A DNA stretch of 10,048 nucleotides, from contig CAJTLE010000104.1 of the NCBI GenBank assembly GCA_910577085.1, forward strand, positions 1 through 10,048. Reading direction: 5' to 3'. Under the pieces are notes generated by a model, which worked only from the letters and a program-made list of their open reading frames with translations, was not told the DNA's origin and searched no databases. The stretch comes from an uncultured Allobaculum sp. (GTDB taxonomy: Bacteria > Bacillota_I > Bacilli_A > Erysipelotrichales > Erysipelotrichaceae). The position numbers and the translations under genes were made by a program. Position 1 is the first letter of the stretch, and the number at the start of each line of letters is the position of its first letter. Of this stretch, positions 1 through 6,853 are shown in pieces.

Positions 1-40
1 AAATTTAAAGAATTAATCATAAATCAATGTGTAGCAAGAC

Positions 41-111
41 CAGCCCCTCAGGCCCCCCTGCACATATGTGATTTCGACTTTAGGGTACTGGCAAGGGGGC
101 CTGAGGGGCTG
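41..111. repeat. Long GC-rich inverted repeat (21-nt arms, one mismatch)
   Basis: The arms are 41-61 and 91-111. The outer 17 bp (41-57 with 95-111) pair perfectly, then one C/A mismatch (58/94), then three more pairs. The 29-nt loop contains the palindrome ACATATGT. The stem is very GC-rich while the flanks are AT-rich. On the plus strand the stem is followed by AATTTTC, a poor U-tract, so it could be a weak terminator for a gene to the left of the window. It could equally be a REP-like hairpin repeat. No gene is visible in 1-336 apart from this and the AraC terminator. Confidence 0.75.
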
Positions 112-245
112 AATTTTCAAAGTAGAATATAGAAAATCAGGTTTGTTGTCATATTTAAATTATATCGGCAGGCTGTTATGCCCATTGATGCGAGGCACGA
201 AAAGAGTGTTGGAAGCGGTTGAGTATAGATCACCAACGCAAAAAC

Positions 246-302
246 CATAAAAACAAAATCACCCGCAAAAATCAGATCTGGTTTCATCTGATTTTGCGGG
301 TG
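246..302 (-). terminator. Rho-independent terminator of the AraC-family gene
   Basis: On the minus strand, 35 nt after the regulator's stop codon, the arms 286-302 and 260-277 pair over 17 bp with one bulged A and an 8-nt loop. A T-rich run follows (complement of 246-259, ATTTTGTTTTTA). This is a classical intrinsic terminator and marks the end of a single-gene transcript. Confidence 0.88.
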
Positions 303-336
303 TTGGTTGTCTGTCTGGGGGCAGAATTTCCAGCTT

Positions 337-1386
337 TTAGATGACTTTCTGATACTGACGGCGGTATTCCGCAGGAGAAATCTTCAACATTTTCTTGAAT
401 TGCTTGTCCATATAGCCGCGGTCAGAATAGCCTGTATAGTCTGCAATCTCTTCTAAGGGAAACGTAGTCGACTTCAAGTAGTTACAGACATTGATCAGCC
501 GGTATTCCTGAATCAGCTGGGAAAAAGTCTGACCGGTAAATTTTTTCAGGTAGCGGATCATGGTCCGAGTAGCATAGCCAAAATGGGCGGACAGTTCTTC
601 TAAAGAGACCGTTTTGTAGTTCTGATAAAGATAATGGAGAACATCATCGATGGAAAGGCCATCCTGATTGGACTTCTGTTTGTTTTCTTTGGTGAGCAGT
701 CTTGTGCACTGGATCAAAAGACGTTCAACATCTAGCTGCATGATCTTGGCATACTGATTCATCCGCAAAGAACCTTCCTGAATCATATCGAAAATGGTCT
801 GTTGAATCTGGGGTTCGTTTTGCAGGTGAAAAATCAGAAACGGTTTATCGGGGCGGTTGTACAGAGAGTGGATATAAAACTGAAACAGGTCGTCTCCGGA
901 GGAAAATAACGCCAGAAATGATTCGGAGAATAACTCTTTTCCAACCAGAATATTCAGCACAGCGGATTGTGGGGAAAGCAGTTCGATCTTATGAACAGTC
1001 TGCAGATTGAACATCAACAGATCACCTTCGTGCAGCTTTAAAGGTGTATTTTCCACCGTGTTGATACATTCACCTTTGATAACATAAATCATTTCAAAGA
1101 AATCATGGTTATGAAACAGGCTCTCGCGACGTGTCATTCCCATGTCTTCTTCAGTTTTGGAAATTGTTTCCAGCTTGATTTCGCAGGTCAGACCTTCTTT
1201 GAATTCCTCATTCTGATATAAAGCCATAAAATCATCAGCACAATCAAAGAAATGCAGAATTTTGCGCAGTTCATCGTTATCGGGTGCAACTGGCAGATTT
1301 GATTTATAGGAATTGATATTATGGCGTGAAATGTCCGGTGCAATTTTTTCTGCTGTAATCCATTGCTCAATGTCGAAGGTATCCAT
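337..1386 (-). CDS. AraC-family transcriptional regulator with N-terminal cupin-like sensor domain
   Basis: This 349-residue protein is a DNA-binding regulator. An N-terminal cupin-like domain lies at about residues 85-150, with H92, H94, E98 and the segment LHEGDLLMFN before H132. The C-terminal AraC domain lies at about 245-346 and holds two helix-turn-helix units: the first around SLEELSAHFGYATRTMIRYL (261-280), the second around LEEIADYTGYSDRGYMDKQF (311-330). The family end motif SPAEYRRQY follows. About 80 residues precede the cupin and are unassigned. The ATG at 1386 is preceded by AGAGAGG at 7-nt spacing. The gene is divergent from the GH106 lipoprotein gene, whose control region it shares, so it probably activates that gene in response to a sugar. 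The ligand is not visible from sequence; regulation by rhamnose or a rhamnoside is inference from the neighbour. Confidence 0.93.
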   Translation of the reverse strand: MDTFDIEQWITAEKIAPDISRHNINSYKSNLPVAPDNDELRKILHFFDCADDFMALYQNEEFKEGLTCEIKLETISKTEEDMGMTRRESLFHNHDFFEMIYVIKGECINTVENTPLKLHEGDLLMFNLQTVHKIELLSPQSAVLNILVGKELFSESFLALFSSGDDLFQFYIHSLYNRPDKPFLIFHLQNEPQIQQTIFDMIQEGSLRMNQYAKIMQLDVERLLIQCTRLLTKENKQKSNQDGLSIDDVLHYLYQNYKTVSLEELSAHFGYATRTMIRYLKKFTGQTFSQLIQEYRLINVCNYLKSTTFPLEEIADYTGYSDRGYMDKQFKKMLKISPAEYRRQYQKVI

Positions 1387-1424
1387 AATTTAGCCTCTCT
1401 TTTTGCTCTTTCTTGTCTTTTTTC

Positions 1425-1453
1425 ATTGTCACATTTTTACCTAAGGATTGTCA
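1425..1453. promoter_or_regulatory. Candidate AraC-type operator: direct repeat ATTGTCA, 22-bp period
   Basis: ATTGTCA occurs at 1425-1431 and again at 1447-1453, exactly 22 bp apart, so both copies face the same side of the helix. AraC-family activators typically bind two direct half-sites about 21-22 bp apart. The pair lies about 70-100 nt upstream of the GH106 start and about 40-70 nt upstream of the regulator's start. I find no good sigma-A promoter for the GH106 gene between 1454 and 1505, which fits activator dependence. A GATAAT-like -10 for the regulator (complement of 1453-1458) overlaps the second copy, so autoregulation is possible. Confidence 0.5.
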
Positions 1454-1521
1454 TTATCGTTTGTACAGAAAAGACGGCTGAAAGTCCATCATAAGGGTGT
1501 CAAAAGGAGAGAGAATTAAAG

Positions 1522-4479
1522 ATGAACAAACATGCATTGAAAGGTTTAGCCTTAATGATGGCCCTGACCAGTGCCGGATGTGCCGGTCAGACTTCAACAT
1601 CCAGCAGTACAGCTTCTGCTTCTTCCAGCAGTGCAGCTGAACAAGGAGTTAAAAATGTGAGTATCGTAGAGGAGTTTAAAAATCCTGCCAACCAGAACAA
1701 ACCACTGACCAGATGGTGGGTACCTGGATCGCAGATGAATAAAGATGAAATTGAAAAAGAAATCCAGTCTATGGTAGAAGCTGGATTTGGCGGTGCCGAA
1801 ATCGTCCCTGTTTCAGTAGAAGGCGGTGATGGGGATGGTCAGATTGACTGGGGCAGTGATCAGTGGAAAGAGATCACGAAGTATATCCTGGAAACTGCAG
1901 GTAAGTATGACTTTACAATTGACTTCACTCTGACACCGGCCTGGCCATTAGCGCTGCCGACCATCAAGGATGTCAATGACCCAGAACAGGGAGCTCAGAT
2001 GGAACTGGATGGTGCCTGGGTGGACGGCATCACGGCTGCTCATCCATTGAGAGGCAATCTGCCTGTTTCCAAAGAAGCCAATGAAGATGCGCAAAAAGTA
2101 GATGGCGAAGTGAAACTGATCGCGGTCAGTGCAGCTCCTTATCTTGATAAAGAAAATAAGGTCCTTGATTATTCCAAAGCGGTGGCTCTGGATCTGGACA
2201 ACGTCAAGAAAAATGACGATGGAACCTGGTCGACTGAATTTACTCCAGAAGATGACAGTGAATACGTTGTCTATGCCTGGTATCAGCATCCAAGCGGCAA
2301 TACAAAATACGGAAACAATCAGGTTGATCATTATTCTGCAGTCGGAACTCAGATGATTATTGATTACTGGCAGGATGAACTGATTCCTTATTATGGTGAT
2401 GCCTGGAAAAATGTACGTTCTCTGTTTGTAGATTCTCTTGAATTTGAAACGCACCTGGACTGGACCTACGATCTGAACAAAGGATTCCAGGAAAAATATG
2501 GATATGACATCATGCCGTATCTTGCGGCAGTCTATGACTCAAGCGATGACATGTCTGCGATTGGAAACTACATGGGAGATCCAGTCAATACCTTTACCTT
2601 TAACGAAAATACTGAACAGATTAAGAACGATTTCCGTGAATGCCTGACAGAGCTGTATATCCAGAACAACATCATTCCATTACAGAAATTCTGTGAAGCC
2701 AATGGTGTTACGCTGCGTTACCAGACCTCCTATGGTAAATCGCTCAACCTGCTGGAAACCGCCATGTATCCAGATATTCCGGAAACCGAGTCTTTATACG
2801 GCAATGACTATATGGATTTCTATCGTCTGCAGGCGGGTGCCGTTCATGCTCAGGATAAACCAATCTATTCTACGGAAACTGCGGCTGAATGGACAGAAAC
2901 CTGGAATGACAAAAAAGAAGATGGAAACTATGGCACTCGCGGCAATGGCGAAAACAACTCCGGTAACTATGAACAGACATTTGCGGACCATTTATGGCAT
3001 GACCAGCGTGCGTTTGCATCCGGTGTCAATCAGGTTGTCTTCCATGGCTATCCATATAAAGGACAATATGAAGACGGAGTTGTGGCAGGAACTCAATGGC
3101 CAGGCTTTACCGGTTTTGAATCTTATCGCTGGTCCAACTCCTGGGGCGAACGCCAGCCAAACTGGATGTTTGCGAAAAATTATACCGATTTCATCAGCCG
3201 CAATCAGATGATCTTACGGCAGGGAACTCCAAAAGTAGATCTTGCAGTTTATCATCACAGCTACTATGAAACGATTGACTTCTGGGGACCGGATAAAGTT
3301 CTGGATACAACCGATCTCGAACAGAATGGCTACAGCTATGACTTCATTGATCCATCGATTCTGAGCCTGGATAACATGCAGGTAGAAGACGGACGTCTGG
3401 ATCTGGAAGGTGCTGCCTATAAAGCTTTGATCTTCAATAATGAAGATATGATTCCTTATGAAACAGCCAAAAAGGTCAAAGAACTGGCTGAAAACGGACT
3501 GACAGTTGTTTTTGTCAACAGCGCTCCTGAAAACAAAGCCTTTGTTCAGGACGAAGATGTCGCTGATCTGATTGCGGAAATTCTGGATCTGGATACAGTC
3601 ATTGAAGTCGATGATCTAGATTCTCTTTCTGATCCCCTCAAAGAGCATAAGATCATTCCGGATGCAGATTACAGTGATGAAACGCTTCTGACAAATCACC
3701 GTCAGGATGAAACAGCTGACTATTACTATCTCTATAACTATGGTGATGCCCATAACTATAAAGAGGTTCAAACCGCCGATATTGTAGACTGTGAAATCGA
3801 GCTGGCCGGCGAAGGTACACCATATCTGATGGATGCCTGGACAGGTGAGACCGCTCCGATCAATGACTTTACCCAGGAAGACGGCAAAGTGACTGTGAAT
3901 CTGGAAATTGCTCCGAATGATTCAAAGATTGTCGCACTTTCTTCTGAAGAACTGGCTCCGGTGGTAAAGGATAGCGAAGCAATGGCTGGGGAAGTGAAGA
4001 TGGATAACTGGTCATTAACCGTTGAATCCTGGACTAAAGGGGGAAGTGTTCTGGATACGGATAAAAACCAGATTGAAATCGGAGAACTGGCAGAACTGAA
4101 ATCCTGGGATCAGATTGAAGGTCTGGAAGATGTATCCGGTGTCGGTGTGTATACGACTGAATTTGAAATGCCATCTGACTACAAAGAAGGTCAAAAAGCC
4201 TATATTCATTGCGGATTTATCAAAGATGCCTATGGCGTAACAATCAATGACAAAGATATTGATATCGATCCAATCAGTGGGTTGGCCGATGTTACAGACT
4301 TTGTCAAACCAGGAGAGAATACAATCAAAGTGACAGTCGCAACTTCGATGTTGAATGCCATTCTCAAAGAAAATAGCTCAATTCTCAATGAGGATGGCCG
4401 AGTTCTTGATGACCGTTCTCCTGCTGCCTACGGTCTGGTCAATGACATTGTGATCAATGGATCCAGCGGTCTGAAATAG
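1522..4479 (+). CDS. Secreted lipoprotein, glycoside hydrolase family 106 (alpha-L-rhamnosidase family)
   Basis: This 985-residue protein probably removes alpha-L-rhamnose from plant or other glycans at the cell surface. A lipoprotein signal peptide ends in TSAGC (C20 lipidated), followed by a Ser/Thr-rich tether to about residue 37. GH106 signatures follow in order: RWWVPG (64-69), with EAGFGGAEIVPVS just after; a DSLEFETHLDWT segment (304-315); STETAAEW (450-457), a likely catalytic-glutamate region; HGYPY (508-512) then WPGF; and the R-N-Q-MIL-G motif around 560-568. A C-terminal jelly-roll sugar-binding domain (about 860-980) carries the pattern GVGVYTTEFEMP, then TINDKDI, DVTDFVKPGENT and a terminal AYGLVNDI. 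Length is typical of the family. The ATG at 1522 follows AAAAGGAGAGAG. No transporter lies beside it, so oligosaccharide uptake must be encoded elsewhere. The family call is firm; the exact substrate is not known. Confidence 0.85.
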   Translation: MNKHALKGLALMMALTSAGCAGQTSTSSSTASASSSSAAEQGVKNVSIVEEFKNPANQNKPLTRWWVPGSQMNKDEIEKEIQSMVEAGFGGAEIVPVSVEGGDGDGQIDWGSDQWKEITKYILETAGKYDFTIDFTLTPAWPLALPTIKDVNDPEQGAQMELDGAWVDGITAAHPLRGNLPVSKEANEDAQKVDGEVKLIAVSAAPYLDKENKVLDYSKAVALDLDNVKKNDDGTWSTEFTPEDDSEYVVYAWYQHPSGNTKYGNNQVDHYSAVGTQMIIDYWQDELIPYYGDAWKNVRSLFVDSLEFETHLDWTYDLNKGFQEKYGYDIMPYLAAVYDSSDDMSAIGNYMGDPVNTFTFNENTEQIKNDFRECLTELYIQNNIIPLQKFCEANGVTLRYQTSYGKSLNLLETAMYPDIPETESLYGNDYMDFYRLQAGAVHAQDKPIYSTETAAEWTETWNDKKEDGNYGTRGNGENNSGNYEQTFADHLWHDQRAFASGVNQVVFHGYPYKGQYEDGVVAGTQWPGFTGFESYRWSNSWGERQPNWMFAKNYTDFISRNQMILRQGTPKVDLAVYHHSYYETIDFWGPDKVLDTTDLEQNGYSYDFIDPSILSLDNMQVEDGRLDLEGAAYKALIFNNEDMIPYETAKKVKELAENGLTVVFVNSAPENKAFVQDEDVADLIAEILDLDTVIEVDDLDSLSDPLKEHKIIPDADYSDETLLTNHRQDETADYYYLYNYGDAHNYKEVQTADIVDCEIELAGEGTPYLMDAWTGETAPINDFTQEDGKVTVNLEIAPNDSKIVALSSEELAPVVKDSEAMAGEVKMDNWSLTVESWTKGGSVLDTDKNQIEIGELAELKSWDQIEGLEDVSGVGVYTTEFEMPSDYKEGQKAYIHCGFIKDAYGVTINDKDIDIDPISGLADVTDFVKPGENTIKVTVATSMLNAILKENSSILNEDGRVLDDRSPAAYGLVNDIVINGSSGLK

Positions 4480-4497
4480 TCTGCGTTTCTAAAAGCA

Positions 4498-4513
4498 GGT
4501 TCAAAAATGAACC
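4498..4513 (+). other. Small perfect hairpin after the GH106 stop codon
   Basis: GGTTCA (4498-4503), loop AAAA, TGAACC (4508-4513), 18 nt after the stop codon. No T-tract follows, so it is probably a 3'-UTR structure rather than a terminator. Chance occurrence is possible. Confidence 0.4.
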
Positions 4514-4550
4514 GTGAAAGAAGAACGAATAAATAACAAATGGTGGAACA

Positions 4551-4600
4551 GGGATCGAATCTTCTGACAAAAAGGTCAGCGGATTCGATCCCTTTTTGTT
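4551..4600 (+). terminator. Rho-independent terminator of the GH106 gene
   Basis: The arms GGGATCGAATC (4551-4561) and GATTCGATCCC (4582-4592) pair perfectly over 11 bp. An inner CTGAC/GTCAG stem (4564-4568 with 4575-4579) closes on an A-rich loop, and TTTTTGTT follows at 4593-4600. It closes the glycosidase transcript and faces the minus-strand tRNA terminator. I see no gene between it and that terminator. Confidence 0.9.
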
Positions 4601-4690
4601 GATCGAGACAGGCAACTCGTAACGAAAACGACAGAAAGTCAGCAGCCGTACAGAGTTGAAGCAGTGGAGATAAGAAACCGGCAGAAAAAA

Positions 4691-4726
4691 GGAAATAAAA
4701 AATCGCCGATCCAATGGATCGACGAT
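4691..4726 (-). terminator. Rho-independent terminator of the two-gene tRNA-Asn unit
   Basis: On the minus strand, ATCG-A/C mismatch-CGATCC arms (4716-4726 with 4702-4712) pair around a 3-nt loop and run into TTTTTATTT (complement of 4693-4701). It lies 11 nt downstream of the encoded CCA of the last tRNA copy, so it ends the 4921-4738 transcript. Confidence 0.85.
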
Positions 4727-4737
4727 GTATTTTCAAG

Positions 4738-4813
4738 TGGCGCCTGAAACAAGACTCGAACTTGTGACCTGCCGGTTAACAGCCGGATGCTCTACCGACT
4801 GAGCTATTCAGGC
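4738..4813 (-). tRNA. tRNA-Asn (anticodon GUU), copy 1, CCA encoded
   Basis: The gene is 76 nt on the minus strand. The 7-bp acceptor stem GCCTGAA/TTCAGGC has discriminator G and an encoded CCA. The D-arm is GCTC-AGTCGGTA-GAGC, the anticodon loop CTGTTAA with GTT at 4778-4780, and the T-arm ACAAG-TTCGAGT-CTTGT. It reads AAC/AAU codons. The sequence is identical to the other two copies. It is the second gene of a dicistronic unit, 32 nt after copy 2, across an AT-rich spacer with no promoter-like element of its own. Confidence 0.97.
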
Positions 4814-4845
4814 ATACTAGAAAATATAAATAAAAACAAACAAAA

Positions 4846-4921
4846 TGGCGCCTGAAACAAGACTCGAACTTGTGACCTGCCGGTTAACAGCCGGATGCTC
4901 TACCGACTGAGCTATTCAGGC
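4846..4921 (-). tRNA. tRNA-Asn (anticodon GUU), copy 2, CCA encoded
   Basis: This copy is identical over all 76 nt to copies 1 and 3; the anticodon is at 4886-4888. It is the first gene of the dicistronic unit and is driven by the promoter at 4941-4970. The 14-nt leader next to the tRNA (GGCAATCAAGAGAC on the minus strand) matches that of copy 3 at 12 of 14 positions, so the two arose from one duplicated unit. Confidence 0.97.
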
Positions 4922-4940
4922 GTCTCTTGATTGCCTGATA

Positions 4941-4970
4941 AGGATATCATTTTTATCAGGCCTTCGTCAA
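4941..4970 (-). promoter_or_regulatory. Sigma-A-type promoter of the dicistronic tRNA-Asn unit
   Basis: On the minus strand, the -35 TTGACG (4965-4970) and -10 TATCCT (4941-4946) are separated by 18 bp, and the -10 ends 19 nt before the tRNA. The other unit has exactly the same spacer and the same distance, which supports both calls. A perfect 9-bp inverted repeat, GCCTGATAA/TTATCAGGC (4933-4941 with 4953-4961), spans the -10 and spacer. The rest of 4971-5301 is non-coding, with no other signal except a tiny CGATA-CC-TATCG palindrome near 5030-5041. Confidence 0.65.
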
Positions 4971-5293
4971 CAAAAAAATTTAAACTTTTCGTGAAATGAC
5001 CTAAAAATGGCTTGTCAGATTAAATAGACCGATACCTATCGCCTATATTGTTTTGTGTTTTACCAAAAGAACCGCCAGGTTGTCCGGAATTTCCAAGAAA
5101 AAGATAGATCTAAAGAATCTGAGCAGCCCGGTCAATCTTCAAGACACCAGGACCTTCTGATCCACAATCGGCGACCAGCCGTAAATCCTGCTGTGCGTTC
5201 TGAAGAATGTCAGTCAATAAGCCCCGGCATGGAGATGTGCCAGTCTTCTTGAACAGGAGGGAGAAGGTGGGTTGGATGGATATCGTATAAAAA

Positions 5294-5321
5294 CAAAAAA
5301 ACCATCCATTTTCATGGATGG
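5294..5321 (-). terminator. Rho-independent terminator of the single tRNA-Asn unit
   Basis: On the minus strand, the arms CCATCCAT (5302-5309) and ATGGATGG (5314-5321) pair perfectly around a 4-nt loop. A run of T residues follows (complement of 5294-5301). It lies 12 nt downstream of the CCA end of tRNA copy 3 and separates this unit from the next one. Confidence 0.88.
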
Positions 5322-5333
5322 GCTATGTTCAAA

Positions 5334-5409
5334 TGGCGCCTGAAACAAGACTCGAACTTGTGACCTGCCGGTTAACAGCCGGATGCTCTACCGACTGAGC
5401 TATTCAGGC
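5334..5409 (-). tRNA. tRNA-Asn (anticodon GUU), copy 3, CCA encoded
   Basis: This is the third identical 76-nt copy; the anticodon is at 5374-5376. It has its own promoter (5429-5458) and terminator (5294-5321), so it is a complete single-gene unit. Leader and trailer resemble those of the dicistronic unit, which points to duplication of a whole promoter-tRNA-terminator block rather than of the tRNA alone. Confidence 0.97.
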
Positions 5410-5428
5410 GTCTGTTGACTGCCCAATT

Positions 5429-5458
5429 ACAATACCACAGGGGTGGTAGTGCAGGCAA
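5429..5458 (-). promoter_or_regulatory. Sigma-A-type promoter of tRNA-Asn copy 3
   Basis: On the minus strand, the -35 TTGCCT (5453-5458) and -10 TATTGT (5429-5434) have an 18-bp spacer, and the -10 ends 19 nt before the tRNA, as in the other unit. A perfect hairpin-forming repeat TACCAC-AGGG-GTGGTA (5433-5448) overlaps the -10 and most of the spacer. Confidence 0.65.
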
Positions 5459-5484
5459 CAGGAAAATAAAAAAATTTGTTTTTT

Positions 5485-5514
5485 GGCCAGTCACCGTTGT
5501 CAGAGGCGACTGCC
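5485..5514. other. Imperfect hairpin in the tRNA/HAD intergenic region
   Basis: CAGTC-a-CC (5488-5495) pairs with GG-c-GACTG (5505-5512), and the outer GG/CC (5485-5486 with 5513-5514) can extend it past a bulge. Neither strand has an immediate T-tract after the stem, so it is not a standard terminator. Between 5515 and 5833 I see only two further small stems, ACCAG/CTGGT (5708-5722) and TACCTT/AAGGTA (5742-5759), and no convincing gene. Confidence 0.35.
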
Positions 5515-5833
5515 TGAGTTCCTGATACGGATATGCTGGAAGTCATGAATTTCTTAAATCGGAAGGGGCTTAGAAAGAATGAGATTCAGACGGCGCAGAC
5601 AGACTCAGAAAGATCCAGCAGGATTCAGTTAGAAAAGAAATGAGGGATAAGAATAGAATGTCCAGAATCTGTTTTTGGATGCGGATGCAGACAGAATGGA
5701 AAAGAGACCAGTTTCATCTGGTTCAATTGCGTTTACAATCTTACCTTGCAAAGAAGGTAGACAGAAACGGATGAGGACGGATTGGAAAAGATGGTTGAAA
5801 CTCATGCGAAATCCTGTGCGTATCGTTATACTG

Positions 5834-5850
5834 ACCCCGAAAGGGGTGAG
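5834..5850 (+). promoter_or_regulatory. Shine-Dalgarno sequence sequestered in a GAAA-loop hairpin
   Basis: ACCCC (5834-5838), loop GAAA, GGGGT (5843-5847) form a perfect 5-bp stem with a GNRA tetraloop. The best ribosome binding site for the next gene, GGGGTGA (5843-5849, 6 nt before the ATG), makes up the right arm. A second small stem, GTAT-CGTT-ATAC (5820-5831), sits directly before it. This layout would reduce translation initiation unless the stem opens. Confidence 0.55.
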
Positions 5851-5855
5851 ACAGG

Positions 5856-6746
5856 ATGACAACGTTATCGAAGCCGGTTAAGGCAATTGTGATGGACATG
5901 GATGGAACCCTGTTAAATGAACAGGACAAGATTTCCCCGATCACCAGAGACTATCTGATCGGACTGGAAAAACAAGGAGTGCGGCTGGTTCTGGCCAGCG
6001 GACGCAGCTATACAAGACTTTTAGGCTATGCCAGTGAGCTTGAAATGGACCAGCATGGCGGATATCTGCTCGAAATTGATGGTGTGGCTCTGTATGATCT
6101 GGCAAATCAGGAACGAACGAAATTCAAAACCATGAGTCCTGAAGAGATCCGCGGGATTTTCTCGTATCTGACGACGCAGAATGCGGAAAGCCAGGCCATG
6201 TTTGATGACGGTCTGTTTGACTTCTTTACACCGGAAATCTATGAAAAGAAAAAGCGGATCCGCCAAGAGCAGAATCTGCCAGATGATTTTCCCTGGACAG
6301 CCGGTCCATGGAACTGGCTGACAGACTTCCGGGATGGCTATGGCAATCTACACTACATTCAAAGCGCAGATGAAATCAGCTGTCCGATCAATAAATTACA
6401 GATCATGCAGGAAGAACAGCCGCTGGCTGAGTTATATGAACGCCTGCAGGACAAATTCTCGGATTCCTTTGCGATTTATCGTACGACCCCGCGCCAGCTT
6501 GAGGTGTTGCCCTTTGGTTTTTCCAAAGGCATGGGCATCCGTAAGCTGATGGAAAAAGAAGGCTGGGACAAAGATGAAGTCCTGGTGTTCGGGGATGGAG
6601 AAAACGATGTCTCGATGTTTGGGGAAGTCACGCATTCGTTTGCGATGGGCAATGCCAAACCCTTTGTTCAAAAACAGGCCAGTGAGGTAACCGGAACAAA
6701 CCGGGAAGATGGGATTGTGCAGGCCCTCAAAAAACTGGATATTTAA
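5856..6746 (+). CDS. Cof-type HAD-superfamily phosphatase (subfamily IIB)
   Basis: This 296-residue cytoplasmic hydrolase probably dephosphorylates sugar phosphates or other small phosphometabolites using Mg2+. All HAD motifs are present. Motif I is DMDGTLLN, with nucleophile D14 and acid/base D16. Motif II is ASGR, with S48. Motif III is K224 in the SKGMGI segment. Motif IV is GDGENDVSMF, with D247 and D251. The type IIB cap lies between motifs II and III (about 80-215), and the length is normal for Cof/YidA-like proteins. The ATG at 5856 puts motif I at the expected distance from the N-terminus. No terminator follows, so some reading into the mntP region is possible. Substrates in this family cannot be predicted reliably from sequence. 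Confidence 0.92.
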   Translation: MTTLSKPVKAIVMDMDGTLLNEQDKISPITRDYLIGLEKQGVRLVLASGRSYTRLLGYASELEMDQHGGYLLEIDGVALYDLANQERTKFKTMSPEEIRGIFSYLTTQNAESQAMFDDGLFDFFTPEIYEKKKRIRQEQNLPDDFPWTAGPWNWLTDFRDGYGNLHYIQSADEISCPINKLQIMQEEQPLAELYERLQDKFSDSFAIYRTTPRQLEVLPFGFSKGMGIRKLMEKEGWDKDEVLVFGDGENDVSMFGEVTHSFAMGNAKPFVQKQASEVTGTNREDGIVQALKKLDI

Positions 6747-6759
6747 CGAAGAGTTTACA

Positions 6760-6789
6760 TAGACAACCGTCTGGCTGCGGTAGAATAAT
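6760..6789 (+). promoter_or_regulatory. Possible promoter upstream of the mntP leader
   Basis: TAGACA (6760-6765) and AATAAT (6784-6789) lie 18 bp apart and could be a sigma-A promoter for the leader ORF and mntP. TAGAAT (6781-6786) is an alternative -10. The match is modest. I looked in 6747-6923 for the conserved core of the yybP-ykoY manganese riboswitch, common before mntP genes, and did not recognise it. Confidence 0.3.
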
Positions 6790-6853
6790 AGCCATATGCC
6801 TGTCTGTATTCAAAGCAAAAATTCAGGAATCGAACAGTTAGAAGGAGCGGAAA

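Noticed and set aside
1948..2454. 168-codon open frame on the minus strand inside the GH106 gene
   Set aside because: Antisense shadow of a clearly recognised protein, with no domain of its own. The same applies to the 172-codon plus-strand frame at 2693-3211.
5055..5252. 65-codon plus-strand frame between the tRNA units
   Set aside because: It starts with GTG and has no ribosome binding site, its composition is of low-complexity polar residues, and no family is recognised; probably chance.
5439..5454. T-box-like string AGGGGTGGTA in the promoter region of tRNA copy 3
   Set aside because: It resembles the start of the T-box consensus AGGGTGGTACCGCG, but the following bases do not fit, no terminator stem follows, no regulated gene starts nearby on the plus strand, and the string is explained by the TACCAC/GTGGTA repeat in the tRNA promoter.
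5675..5881. 68-codon plus-strand frame overlapping the HAD start
   Set aside because: TTG start without a ribosome binding site, overlaps the true ATG of the HAD gene in another frame, and resembles no family.
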